Assembly (NCBI GenBank): GCA_035048485.1
Contig: CM068587.1
Coordinates: 49,746,496-49,810,495 of the forward strand
Source of the DNA: Pteria penguin
Taxonomy: Eukaryota > Mollusca > Bivalvia > Pterioida > Pteriidae
Length of the DNA: 64,000 bases
Reading direction: 5' to 3'
Shown: positions 20,501 to 31,865 of the stretch, piece by piece
Position numbering within the stretch: position 1 is the stretch's first letter
Layout of the letters: every line of letters starts with the position of its first letter
Program-made: the position numbers and the translations under genes
Notes under the pieces: model-generated
The model's input: only the letters and a program-made list of their open reading frames with translations
Told to the model about the DNA's origin: nothing
The model's database searches: none

Positions 20501-23500
20501 TCCTCCCTTACCATCGATTTGCTTATTTTACCCTTGTAAAAACAAGTGGAAAAATTGAAAGTGCACATAAATGTACATGTACGTGTGCAGCTGAAAATTT
20601 GGAATTAAGCCAACAAATAGTATCAAGAGTGACCTTTTAAAACAAAATATAATATGTTATTATTCTGAAAATTTCATAAACCACTTATTATCTTTAATTG
20701 CCAAGGCTTGTTTATCGCAAGTGCTCGCTCATTGCAGGTGCCCGTCCACCATTGCTAACACTATGCGCTGCATTCATACCCACATGCAGGTCTTATAAAT
20801 GTGTACACCTTCTATGCCATGCAAATGATGAAATAGATGAATCAATGTAATTTTAATTAGCTAAAATAATGTTTTATGAATTAGAAAATACAGTACATTC
20901 TTAACACATTAATGTAATATACGAATATATATTAAGTCAATACACAAAACACGTGGGCGTACAAGCCTTTTACTTCACCGTATAATACTCATGAAACGAC
21001 AAAAAGAAAACAGACACAATTATTGACACCGATATCTTACCTTCTTTTCCTCCACTACCGCCTCTTCTTTCTCTTGAATTTCCTCTGTTTTCTGTTCCGC
21101 TGACGTTTCCGGTTTTGCTTCATCCGCTTCTGCCGGTTTCTCCTCTTCCTTTTTTTCTTTAACTTCCTCGGGTTCTTTCGAGACTTCCGATTGGTCGGCA
21201 TTTGTTTCTTCTGATTGTTCAGGCTTACTGTCTACTGATTGGTCGGGTTTAGCCTCTTCTGATGGGTCAGGCTTTGTGTCTTCCGATTGGTCAGATTTCG
21301 CTTCTTCTACGTTAGGTTCTTCTGTTTTTGCATCATCTGATTTTTCTGTTTGTACATTGTCCGTTTGTTTCACATCCTCTGTTTTCTCACTATCTAAAAC
21401 AGTGTCATTTGTTTCTAATTTTGGTTCACTAACTTCAGAAGATGGTTGTCCGTTAACCGTTTCCTTTTCTTCATTTGCAGGTACTTTGGCTTCCTCTGCC
21501 TTTGTTTCTTCGGGCGTTACCTCCGCGGGTTTTGTTTCCTCGGTCTTTTCACTTGATTCCTCCTATTATAAATTTCATTATTAATGAACATTTTAAGTCT
21601 TCATTTTCATTTAGGAAGGGGCATTCTAATGCTACATATCTATACACTGCAGATATATTTTCAAGAGAAAAGCTTAAGCGTTTCTAAGTACGTAAAGAAT
21701 ACGAAAAAGAAGAGAAAATAGCTTATATCATAGCTATACTCTAGGTAGAAATCCTTGTGATAAAATCTGACAATTTAATATTCGAAAAAGTATTTTCCGT
21801 TTATATAAATTGCATAGTTATCGAAAATAATGAAATTATCTTATCATGAAAAGTCTACAACTAGAAAACCTGAGAGCTTAGTACATTATTTATAACGGTG
21901 CCGTCAGATGTTTCTTTTATCACACTGTCGGCAAGACCTTCATCAGCGGCTGAACTGTCATTGGTTTGATGTACTAATACTGTGTCTGTCGGCTCAACTT
22001 TATCTGTTGGTTCTGGGCATGGTTCCCCGCATGTTTCAGCATTTTCTTTTGTGGTTTCCTTTTCATCTGTTGTATTAAGATCGACCAAATTACTTGTACT
22101 TGTTTCCTCCAACACGGTTGTTGCATTATCTGCAGATTCCGGCAAGATGACTGGTTCACTTGGTTTGACGTCATCGGATGACGTAACAGTCTCCGATATT
22201 TGGACAGACTGGCCTAGATCTGAAGATACAGGATCTGTTTCGACCTTAGCTGACGGAACTTTATCGTTTGCGTTGCTTTCTGGACATATATTATCATTTG
22301 GCGATGAAACAGGTTGTATAACATCATTGTTCGACACCATGTCGGATGTATTGTCATTTAATTTGTTTGTATCAACTGAAACAGTTGTTGAGTTATCGGT
22401 GTTGCTTTCAGATTGGACAGAGGGCGCCACTGGTTCACTTGAAGATTGTTTCTGTTCATCAGATGATTGCACGAACTCATTTGAAGATTGTACAGGTTCA
22501 CTGGGTGGTTGCTCATTTAAAGACTGTCCGGTCACAGGTTCAGAAACTGGTTCTACTTGTTCACTCTTGCACTGTGCTAAATCTTTAACCGGTTCTGTTC
22601 CATTTGAAGAAATTTCTCCCTTTGTGTCCGGCATTTCGTTGGTTTCTTTTTCTGTTGCGTTTGCAGATTCTCTCTCTGGTTTAGAAGATTTATCGCATTC
22701 TGCGTTCGGTTCCTCTTTGCCGCTTTCGTGTCCGGCCTATAGTTTATAGTAAAGTGACAACAACTGAGAAATGAAATGAATCGGTCTTGGCCATGAAGGG
22801 GAGCTAACTCTAATTTGACAAAAATAGTGATGATGGTGATTTTACTTCCTTCTTAGAATGCCATATATAATAGATTAGGTATTTAGAATGAAATTTTTAA
22901 GATTTATACAAGATGCAATCGCCATTCGTGACCAAGAAACCGTCGTATTAAGATGTCAAGAGAAACAAATGCTTTCAAGTAAATTTGGAGATTTTTTTGC
23001 CTTTCTTTTGTACCGTATTGGTTTTGTTTTCTTTGTTTTTTTTCCCATATATTTTCACAAAATTGGATGGATATCAAGTCATATCTAATATTCCATCACC
23101 TCTCAAATATTCAAAATGAGAAAACATTCTGTGATACTGTGTAATCCCTGAAGACGTCTGCGCATGTCGCAATTTTAAGTTACGTAACAGTTCTAAATGC
23201 AGAGAAACAGTTGTTTTCCTCGTTTTCTGCCGAAGAAACTGTGTTTGTAAAGCATTTATTATCTCTATGCTGAAAAAAGATCAGAGAGATAAACAAAACG
23301 ACGGAAGAAAAAGAATCAAATAGAATATTTAGAATTGCATCACCAAGGAAATGAGATGTGAAAAGAAGAGGCTTCTTTCACCAAAAGTTTGCATGCGCAG
23401 ATACTAAAATCTAAATGTTGCAGATTTGAGAGCAAAACAAAACTAAATTTAAGAACCATTACCAAAACTTCAATACCAATGTGACGAACCGGAAATAAAG

Positions 23501-23863
23501 TGACGAAACCTTTACCAAACAACGATTTTAAATTATGAATATTTTGCAATTGTAAACTAAGTGAATCAATTGAGATGTACGTACAACATCCAATTCTTCA
23601 GAGTGACATTCGAACATGCACTTTATCCTGTTACCCCTTAACAATGCACTTACCTTTTTGTCAGGTTCTTTTCCGTCGTCCGCTCCTTCTCCCCCGCCTT
23701 TTTCATCTTTATTTTCATTAGTTTCCGCAGGTTTGTCGTCTGCAGGTTTTTCGGCCGATGCGCCATCTACCGGTTTGTCCTCGACCTTTCCATTGGTTTG
23801 CTTTTCAGTTGCTTCTTCCTCGGTCTTATTTTTCTTCTTCTGTTTTCCACTTTTATTTCCCAT
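17465..23863 (-). CDS. Predicted myristoylated acidic protein with C-terminal CBM48 glycogen-binding domain, seven coding exons
   Basis: Joined exons (reverse) 23863-23654, 22736-21870, 21562-21041, 20150-20046, 19063-18960, 18652-18556, 17518-17465 give 652 residues. The start MGNKSGKQKKKNK fits the N-myristoylation pattern (Gly2, small residue at 6) with a Lys cluster that would aid membrane binding. Residues about 20-568 are Glu/Asp/Ser/Pro/Thr-rich and lack a fold. Residues about 572-652 match the AMPK beta CBM48 domain: FRW 576-578, GSFNDW 589-594, LPKGEHLYKFLVDDKW 614-629, ENNII 645-649. Trp594, Lys622, Trp629 and Asn646 align with the four known glycogen contacts of AMPK beta (W100, K126, W133, N150). 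The protein stops three residues after the domain, so the AMPK beta C-terminal part that binds alpha and gamma is missing; it is not an AMPK subunit. A role in tethering glycogen to a membrane, by analogy with STBD1, is inference. Confidence 0.85.
18556..18652 (-). CDS. CBM48 protein exon 6
   Basis: Acceptor TTTTCAG|C, donor AAAAAC|GTAAGA. Codes the end of codon 603 and residues 604-635, including YKF and DKW with two of the carbohydrate-contact residues. Confidence 0.9.
18960..19063 (-). CDS. CBM48 protein exon 5
   Basis: Acceptor CATTGTAG|AGTGAG, donor AAAAA|GTAGGT. Codes residues 569-602 plus two bases of codon 603: TEFRWEEDGETVLVTGSFND then WKD. This is the N-terminal half of CBM48. Confidence 0.9.
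19698..19942 (+). mobile_element. SINE family 1, intact copy in intron 4 of the CBM48 gene
   Basis: Head GCTGGTGTGGCCTAGTGG, B box GGTTCGACTTCC, body ATCCCTCACTGCTTCGGG, CACCATATACGTGAAATAAT, tail (CAAT)n. Perfect 13-bp target duplication AAACATTGTCGAA at 19685-19697 and 19943-19955. Antisense to the host gene. Confidence 0.92.
20046..20150 (-). CDS. CBM48 protein exon 4
   Basis: Acceptor TGCGCAG|GAG, donor GTGCAG|GTATGG; 105 bp, phase 0 at both ends. Codes residues 534-568, Glu/Pro/Thr-rich (EEEDTPPEQPVTEPPKEETT), the end of the acidic spacer. Confidence 0.82.
21041..21562 (-). CDS. CBM48 protein exon 3 (acidic repeat spacer)
   Basis: Acceptor ATAATAG|GAG, donor AAGAAG|GTAAGA; 522 bp, phase 0 at both ends. 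Codes residues 360-533, rich in Glu, Lys, Ser and Pro, with loose repeats of about 9-10 residues of the type KPDQSVDSKPEQSEE. Likely disordered. Confidence 0.82.
21870..22736 (-). CDS. CBM48 protein exon 2 (Ser/Thr/acidic spacer)
   Basis: Acceptor AACTATAG|GCC, donor TCTCAG|GTTTTC; 867 bp, phase 0 at both ends. Codes residues 71-359, rich in Ser, Glu, Asp, Val, Pro, Asn, with SSNE/SSDE/SSSE echoes. The complementary strand is also open over this exon; that is a compositional by-product. Confidence 0.8.
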
Positions 23864-23896
23864 GATGCACTAATTTATGGTTTCCTTAAAGATTAT
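23654..23896 (-). CDS. CBM48 protein exon 1 with 33-bp 5' UTR part
   Basis: ATG at 23863; codes residues 1-70, Lys-rich N-terminus then Glu/Asp/Lys/Pro. Donor GACAAAAAG|GTAAGT at 23653. Upstream of the ATG, ATGTTATTTCAG|ATAATC is a good acceptor (AG at 23898-23897), so this is probably not the first exon; an untranslated exon lies further upstream. Confidence 0.8.
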
Positions 23897-25570
23897 CTGA
23901 AATAACATGAAATTTCTCCATCAGTTTCAGCAACACCATTTAAACTAATATTTATAGAAAGATTAAATTTCGGGTCAGGAATTCCAGTGAATGTTGAAAT
24001 TTGAACAAGAAACAAGAACAAAATATCTTATGCAATATACCCTCTAAAACTGTGTTCAGTTTTCGAAATGTCTCAAACCCTGTAAATCCGTTTAATAATC
24101 TTTTGTATACTTTTATACGAGTGGTGTTGACGGTGGTAAGAAATAAGAACACATTTTGAAATAGAAAAAAAATAAACAAGTAGTGTCTTAAGGTAAATCC
24201 CGTCCTTGGGAAGAGATGAAGAAATGGATCTCAAAATAATTTAGGATCAATGTCATTCCCATGCATACAATGTGTATGACAGTAGCTTACGTGAACTATC
24301 ACACGGATACAATAGGGTGATGAATAATGTCAGGGCGAAAGGGGGAGAACAAAATTACGAGAAGCGTTATAGGCATACAGCATTATGTATGTAGTAGACA
24401 GGGTCGTGTCTCAATCTGTATTAATAAAGCTGAATAAACATATTGTGTCTGAGTAAGTTCCCGTTTACTATGTAAATACGACGTTAACATTATGAAAAGG
24501 GTCTATAAATCAGAATACGCTCTCTCTGAAACCGCATCTGAAACTGCTGAAATTATTTACGTGTTTGTTTATTATAATCTGGTCGTTTATTGGTTTGTTT
24601 GTTGCCACACAAGGATTATTTTACCTATGCGGTCTAGGCCCAATTTTAAGTGGTGATGGAAACCGGAGTCCATGGCTACAACAACCTACCTTCAGAAATC
24701 ACTATGAAAGACCTTGGTTCGAATCCATGCTTAACCCAGAAAACAAGCTATGTACAGTAACTTCCCTCTCAGCGCATTTCACACACTCAAACTCTTTGGG
24801 CCAAACTAAATTCTTAGTATAGTGAACTTGCTTAATAGTACTCTCTCAGCGCATTTCACACACTCAAACTCTTTGGGCCAAACTAAATTCTTAGTATAGT
24901 GAACTTGCTTAATAGTACCCGTATGGTGTGAACAGGTTACGCCACTGACATAGTGTAGGCTTGACGAATGGTTATCTAAACTGTAATACGTTTAGTATGG
25001 AAGACAGTCTATCACAGAGGCCATACTGAGGAGGTAATGTCCCCGTGTGACGGGTGGGGGTCACCGTTCCCCTTTCAGAGGTTAATCGAGGTAATGACTG
25101 GGATAGCCTTCCCTACCATAGGCGGAACCATATAAAGACCTGGGTGCATCGAAGTACTATGTAGTATAAAAAATTCATTCATCATAAAATGTGGATCGCA
25201 CTTTCTAGATTACTATTTTCTTAAATCTAAGTTCATATTTTTTAAGAAATCGACTATCTGGACGACAGATGCTTGTGGGAGACTACAAAAAACCCTAAAA
25301 ACAAACAAAAACAATAAACAGAAGAATTCTGAGAGTATTGCTAAAGCAATAACTTGCAAGCATGACCAAGAATAGTGCGGAAAACTGATTTTGAACAAAG
25401 GGGAATAACTCTGGAAAAATAGGTCAACCGTGACCAAAGTAGAGCTTGATCTGTAACTCCTCATGGGTTTGCTACCAAGTTTCATCTTGATATCTGTAAG
25501 AATGGATAAAATAAGTCTGGAAAACCAGCGTGATAGACATTGCAAAGCCAAGGTATACTTCTCTACGCGT
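23897..25570. other. Upstream flank of the CBM48 gene
   Basis: AT-rich, with no coding exon supported. Contains a perfect 77-bp tandem duplication (24766-24919). Around 25360-25640 a decayed repeat ends in GACTGACAGACAGACTGACA. Confidence 0.45.
24766..24919. repeat. Perfect 77-bp tandem duplication
   Basis: CTCTCAGCGCATTTCACACA begins at 24766 and again at 24843, and the two copies appear identical through AACTTGCTTAATAGTA. Identity suggests a recent event or an assembly artefact. Confidence 0.9.
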
Positions 25571-25687
25571 CAGAATACCTTGACTTTGCGAAAATGCAAG
25601 ACTGACAGACAGACTGACAGAGTGAAAACTTAGAGTCCCCTCCGGTTTCACTGGTGGGAACTAAAAACGTGACTAAATAATCCACAA

Positions 25688-25704
25688 ATGTACACGCACA
25701 CACG

Positions 25705-25748
<44 letters not shown>

Positions 25749-25785
25749 CGCGTCAGTCAAACTTCCCAAACGTATACGCACACAC

Positions 25786-25818
<33 letters not shown>

Positions 25819-25843
25819 GACACACACACACACACACACACAC
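25688..25843. repeat. Two (CA)n microsatellites
   Basis: (CA)n arrays at about 25698-25744 and 25779-25843 separated by a short unique stretch (AATCGCGTCAGTCAAAC). They keep several frames open without being coding. Confidence 0.95.
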
Positions 25844-26190
25844 AATGAAACTTCTTTGCTCTGTGATAACCGTTTTCACCGCTGATCAAATATGATCTGC
25901 AGCATCATATCTACAGCGACCGTCTGTTACATAATCTTTCTACATTTTACGATCATCTACACACGTGATATAGTCCTATGCTAAACCAGCTGTGGTGAAT
26001 ATTAAGTATCATAAACTAAGGTTGCCTTGAAAAAAACCTCTCTTCACTACATAATTTTAAATCAGCAACAAGGAAACTGTAATTAATTTCCCCTTCTCGT
26101 AATTAAGAATCTTCATTTCGGAAATTTAATATCGCTAAGAACATCAAATGATGCACTAATTAAAATAACGTGTCAAATAATTCGTGAATG

Positions 26191-26340
26191 CAGGTGCGGA
26201 TCCAGAAATTTTGTTGAGAAGGAATGTTTGTTTTTGAGGAATGATTCTTACCATGTAAATTTTCCTAATACATTGTGAAAATTTCCGAGGAAAGTCATTT
26301 TGGCTAAATCTTTCAGAGAGGAAGCGGGGGGGGGGTTCTG
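26191..26340 (+). mobile_element. GCGGATCCAGA-end element, left part only
   Basis: GGTGCGGATCCAGAAATTTT and the interior poly-G are present; the right inverted end is not recognisable. Confidence 0.5.
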
Positions 26341-27454
26341 AATCGGTACCCCCATACAGCTGTTAGATGTGCCCTTGCCGGCCACGGTATGTGTAAGAAA
26401 AACGTACAAACAAAAACATCTTTTGATGTTCCCATATAATCAGTCCTACATATGCCATCTGTGATAGAAATGTGACTACTGCAAGCAGTGACGAAATATG
26501 ATCCAGATTCAAGCGAACAAATGTCAAATTACCAGTTGCCATGGAAACTGAATGGAAAGTAAGGGATCTATCAATAAGTCCCTGCTCCATTTCTCTTAAA
26601 ACATGTGTTTATAAACACGATACATAATGGTTGTTCCTCTGGGGATGGCAGTCGATTGTACTCGTAAACCATTGTCCAATAGAAAGAGATTCCTTCTTGA
26701 TGTATATCGAAAACTCCATCATTTTTCGTTTACTAGAATGCTGTAATTAATTCTTGTCAGGCGCGGTTCCACAAACGGAAATGATGCAGTATCAATTCGT
26801 ATATTCTCTATGACTAAGTAAGGTTAATTATTCTAAAAATTGGTATCCCCTTTCAAAATAAATACTTCTCAAAGGTGTTCAATCATTTCATATGGTATAG
26901 GCTTAAAACAAAAAGTATCCCCAAAGTTTTTCCTTCTCTCTCAGGACAAATCTGGACTCCTTTTCCTCAGTTTTGGAACTGCGCATGCTTCGCCCTGTAT
27001 ATAGGTATAAAACATGCCACATGCAACATCTGATCTTGTTATTAAGAAAAAAATGCAATGGTATGTCCTGCTTTGCTGTCAGAACTATAACATTTCAGCT
27101 GACTTAAGTATACATACAAAGTATACAGATATACAAAGCTGCAAATCCAGGGATACATGTTATGGATAACAACTGGTGCAAGTCTGTGGCTGAACTCTAT
27201 TTTTAGAGAAAAAAAAGGAGGGGCATGAAATGAATCACGGATATTTGAACGTTTAAAACCTTAAGTCGTCTTGTGAACACCAATGGGTGAAAAAGAAGGG
27301 GGGGGGGCGGATCTCTCACTTTTATTCTTAATCAAGAACTGCAATTATTCTTTCAAACTTCTTAAATATCTCCTTAAGTCTCTTTATTTCTGTTTCTGTC
27401 GAAATTAGCTATAATGCTCATCTTACAAACCCTGGTCTTCCCCCGTTATTGAGG

Positions 27455-27628
27455 GGCAGGCGTGGTGTAGTGGTTAAGCGCTTGGCTTGCGGCGCCGACG
27501 AACCGGGTTCGATACCCGGGTTGCGCCACTATGTTAAAGAGGTTAGTAACCTCCTGCTTCCATGTCGCAATATAACTAAAAAATTGTTGAAAGCGACGTA
27601 AAACACCAATTAACCAACCAACAACCAA
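27455..27628 (+). mobile_element. SINE family 2, intact copy
   Basis: Head GCGTGGTGTAGTGGTTAAGC, B box GGGTTCGATACCC, body and (CCAA)n-type tail. The 10-bp duplication CCCCGTTATT at 27441-27450 and 27629-27638 supports the ends, with a few extra bases (GAGG) at the left. Confidence 0.88.
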
Positions 27629-28069
27629 CCCCGTTATTCCTGCTGATGTTACCCATATTATCTTAGGGATAATGATTAATGATATTTTACCACCCACCCT
27701 CCTTTTTTGTCTAGATCATACATCATCTGTATTTGTAATATCTCTCATACATCAAATCACTAATTCTATGACATATGGTGTCCACATATAATGAGAAAGC
27801 TCATATAGCTGTTTACTTTTGTCTAAAGGTCACGATCCGGTCAATAAAAACACATGTCAACAGAAATAAATACACAATGCAAGCCTACCTTATAACACAG
27901 GGGCAGAGCCAGAAATGTAGACAAAAAAAGGGGGGGAGTAACCATGAGGCTAACTAAGTGAAAAATAAGAAGACGATTTATGATTCATTAAGTGCAATAT
28001 TCTGATAAATCTTGTATACTAAGGAGAAGAGATGGACATTTTAGACTCCTTTATGAATTAGTATGTATG

Positions 28070-28297
28070 ATTGATTCTTGTTTTACTTCACACAATGATG
28101 ACATATGGTGACATCTGTCTGATACAAAGCATTAAAATTAAGAACTATGCAACGGACCCACAGGATGTAAATAGGAGGGAACTTTTGTGTGCCATGCCTA
28201 CCTTGACACGATACCTCGGTTTTCGTTGTCTCATAGTCATAACTCTCATCCGAAAGACAGACCATCGGCGGGACTCGAACCCAGAACCTCTCGGACT
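28070..28297 (-). mobile_element. SINE family 1, degenerate reverse copy
   Basis: TTGTTTTACTTCACACAATG, ATATGGTGACATCTG, CAACGGACCCAC, GTGCCATGCCTACC, CATCCGAAAGACAG and CGGGACTCGAACCC appear in the order expected for a reversed family 1 copy. Confidence 0.7.
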
Positions 28298-28882
28298 TCA
28301 ATCAAGCAGCTAAACGAATGTACCTCATTCGCTCTTCTGAATTCGTTACTTGTAGAAGAGTCCATGATTTTAAAAAACATGAACGCCAGGGAGAAAAGAA
28401 GTAGATTATCATTATTTTATGGCATTTGTGATGTACACTGAATGACTATGGCTGTGGAGATCAGAAGTTTGACTTCCTGAAACCATTTCTAAATCACGAA
28501 AACAGAGGAAATACTGTACGGCCACAGGTCCTTAAAATTCCACACTAAAGGATGTCCAGCAAAACTGCCAATATTTATATAAAGTCCAGCAGTGCATCCT
28601 CTCGTTTTATAGGCATAAGGCTATCATGATTTTATGATATTCGTGATGTATACTGATTGACTAGGGTTGTAGCGATAGAAACCCGACTTCCTGAAACCAT
28701 TTCTGACTCCGTCGCTATAAAAGTGGGGCAAAACTGTACCGAGGCGGGTGCTTGAATTTCTACTAAAAGAACTCTAACAAAACTGGCACTATAGAATTAA
28801 TGTTGATATATTCTACAAATTATTTACTATTGTTATGATGCTATTTATAGCGATTTGAACATGCCCTCAGGAAAAAAGAGTT

Positions 28883-29248
28883 TGGTTGCTTGGTTTGTTT
28901 GTTGACTGGTGTATTGCGTCGCGTTCAACAATTTTTCAGTTATATCGCGACATGGAAGCAGGAGGTAACCAACTTCTTTAACATAGTGGCACAATCCGGG
29001 AATCGAACCCGGGGTCCAGCGCCATAAACTGAGAATATACTTAAGTCAAAAATTTCAATTTAATTTATTCCATTATCAAACGTTCAAATAAATTTTAATG
29101 TAGAATGGTTTAATTTTATTTATCAGTAGAATAAAACTAAATAAAATCCAAATCCCAGTTATTAATTCATTGATGACAGAGGTATATGAATTTTTGATAT
29201 TCTCGGCGCCGCACACCAAGCGCTTAACCACTACACCAAGCCTGTCCC
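28883..29248 (-). mobile_element. SINE family 2 split by an inserted element
   Basis: The reverse SINE runs TATCGCGACATGGAAGCAGG ... GGAATCGAACCCGG up to 29012 and resumes CGGCGCCGCACACCAAGCG at 29204, ending ACTACACCAAGCCTG. The intervening 191 bp is a separate element (29013-29203). Confidence 0.85.
29013..29203. mobile_element. GGCGCCATAAACTGAG element, inserted in a SINE
   Basis: Begins GGTCCAGCGCCATAAACTGA and ends GATATTCT. About 80% similar by eye to the element at 37738-37938, but its right end has lost AGTTTATGGCGCC, perhaps by recombination with the GGCGCC of the host SINE. Confidence 0.75.
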
Positions 29249-30204
29249 TAGAATAGAGTATGGAAAAATATATAGCAATACATGTATGTTGTATGCCTGA
29301 GTGTGTCCTGAGGCTGAAATGTTGTCGCATGAATACATACTGCAACACCTGAGAGTGAGGTCATAGGGGTCAAGATATGTATTGATAAATTATTGAGATT
29401 GGCGAATGCAATTTTTTCTGCAAAAGAAGAAACGGCATTTCTTATGTTATATAACAACATACATACATCTCGGGGCAAAAATCTCATGAAAAAATAAACG
29501 CTGGGATTTTCGCAGGTTTTTTTGTTTTTGATTTACAAATAAAACAACAGAAAAAATAACTGTAGTCTAAGGTCTTTTTTACAGTCCAGTAATATATCCT
29601 CTCGTGTTAAATACGCATTTTCTAAGTCAACATAAAGCAGAAATATATGTGATAGCAATATTACCAGTCCTGCAATGCGTAGCTATAGATTTGCAAAACA
29701 ACTAGAGTAATTTTCATAGTCTCTTCTGATCGATCAGTTTGTATTGATCTGAATGCAGACGCATATGTTCTAATTTAACCTCTGGTATGTAAATAAATAA
29801 AAATGACTAAGGCATTATGAGTAACATCTGACATGTATATATACATGTATTTTCAAAGCTACGAGAAACTGCAAATAATTTATAATTAATCGGTATGCTA
29901 ATACATATACTCCGATTGAGCTCCCGAGTAGGTAACTAGATAAATTTGTACGGCTAAGACATGAGAAAGTATTCCAATAGAAAGATAATTTTTTTTCCTG
30001 CGTATAAATCATGACTAATTCCTGAAAGAAAAAAGATTTTTTTCCGTTCCCAGATAAACTTTCCCGAGATTTATTGGTAATTTGCATGATGGAATCGTTC
30101 TGGTGAGTCGGTCGATTTGACATCAATAGAGTATTGACCAAAGGGTACGATACGATACAATCTCTGCTAGAGAGATTCATTGACTAAATGATGAGTAAAT
30201 AATG

Positions 30205-30930
30205 ACACATAAAGCCAGTCAGACGAGACAGGAGCAAACCGAGTGGGATCTTGAGGTCAGGGTGTAGAAAGACAGATGAAACAAGAATAATCCAGGGGAA
30301 ACCTATGGATAGGGACACGGGATACACAAGTAGGGGCCTGAGGAAGGGGCAGGGACACATAAAGTCAGTCAGACAAGGCTGTAGCATTTCATGTATAGGA
30401 ACTGAAAGTCAGGGTATATCAAGACAGATAGACTAAACAGGAATAATCCAGGGAAAACCTCGGGAGAAGGACATGGGATACAAAAGTAGTAGCCTGAGGG
30501 AGAGGCAAGGACATCATAAAGCTAGTCAGACAAGGCTGTAGTATTGTAGCATAGCAAGTATTGGACCTAGGCGATATTAATATAAAAAGCAAGTGAAACC
30601 CGGTGTGGGGTGAGTGGGGCCATATAACACAATCAGACGAGGAAGGATCAAACCAAGTAGGACCTAAGAGTCAGGGCATATAAGACAATAAGACAAGACA
30701 ACAAGACAAGACAGAAGCAGATTGCTGGGATGTTCAGGGACATACAACACACTTGTAAGTACCTTGGGAGGAAGCTGGGGCACATAAAGCCAATCAGACG
30801 ATCCATGTATAATATAGGCTGAACTTGATAAACGGGGGCACAAAAAGGCAGTTCGACGAGACAGAGATAATCAAAATCTGGGACACAGTCAGTTTCCAAG
30901 GTTGTGTCTGTGAGCATTCATACACGTGTA
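30205..30930. repeat. Diverged satellite, about 110-160 bp units
   Basis: Five units starting at about 30211, 30360, 30517, 30625 and 30787. Each opens with ACACATAAAGCCAGTCAGAC-like sequence and carries parts of GTCAGGGTATATCAAGACAG, GGAATAATCCAGGG and AGTAGNNGCCTGAGGGA. No coding signal. Confidence 0.7.
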
Positions 30931-31537
30931 TCCACATTCATCTTATTTGTATCATCAGTTGTTTAATTGTGTCGTCTGTGTATTTTTAATCCCGCATGGT
31001 GGGTGTGGAGGATCAAACAGGAGAGGTTCACTCCTCCAGGCCAAGTAGTCACACCTCCGATATGTGGGGATCCATGAATGCCCACCACAGCACTTTTGTG
31101 GTGAGTGCCACCATCACAAAGCACAAGTCACTTACCATCAAGAGAGTCAAGAACACAAAAGGCCGAACTTTGGGGTAAATCGGGCATAGTGAGAAAAACA
31201 ACAATTAAAGTTCCGTTTGTTGTTTCATGTCATTATCAGATGTTCCACCTACATCATGGAGTACTACCTGTACATACTTTAAATTCTAGCTATGACCTAC
31301 TGAACAGCGCCATGGCTGCGGGCGGCTAGGATCTTTAACCTGCCTATCCTTCTTAATAACAGCGACAGTGAGAGAACACTTTCATGCTACTGTATTTCAT
31401 CCTTGACAGGGGTTCTGCTTTACTTTCAACTGCCAATACAGCATACAGTTTTATATCCATGCCAGGGCATTGTCCGAGTGGCGAGGTCGGCTCGAAATAA
31501 ATAGTCGCAGACTCGATCTGTAACAGACTGTAGGCCA

Positions 31538-31721
31538 CAGGCGCGGATCCAGAAATTTTGTCGAGAGGGGTCCATCCCCAATGTATTTTCCGAGAGGGGA
31601 TCCACCCATGTTTTGAGTGTAAAATTACTTATTATACATATAAAAGAAAACAAGAAAAGTACTTTTCGCCGAATCTCAGGGTAGGTTCTGACCCCCGTCC
31701 ACCCCTCTGGATCCGCGCATG
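31538..31721 (+). mobile_element. GCGGATCCAGA-end element, copy D
   Basis: Ends CAGGCGCGGATCCAGAA and TGGATCCGCGCATG. Perfect 5-bp duplication GGCCA at 31533-31537 and 31722-31726. Interior matches copies C and F in reverse. Confidence 0.88.
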
Positions 31722-31801
31722 GGCCATATCGAATGAATTCCGATGGCTGGGAGAAAGAAATGTTAGTACTGACATTTTGAAGACGCTACAGGGAGTGACG
31801 C

Positions 31802-31865
31802 CACTATAAAGATGAAGATGACCTAACACTAGTGCCGCCACTATAAAGATGAAGATGACCTAACA
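31802..31865. repeat. Short direct duplication
   Basis: ACTATAAAGATGAAGATGAC then CTAACAC occurs twice, about 37 bp apart. Confidence 0.8.

Noticed and set aside
21982..22749. A 255-residue Ser-rich open frame on the + strand
   Set aside because: It is the complement of exon 2 of the - strand gene; its openness follows from the biased codons of the acidic spacer, and it has no splice or domain support.
25563..25889. Cys/Val and Thr/His-rich open frames
   Set aside because: They are translations of the (CA)n microsatellites.
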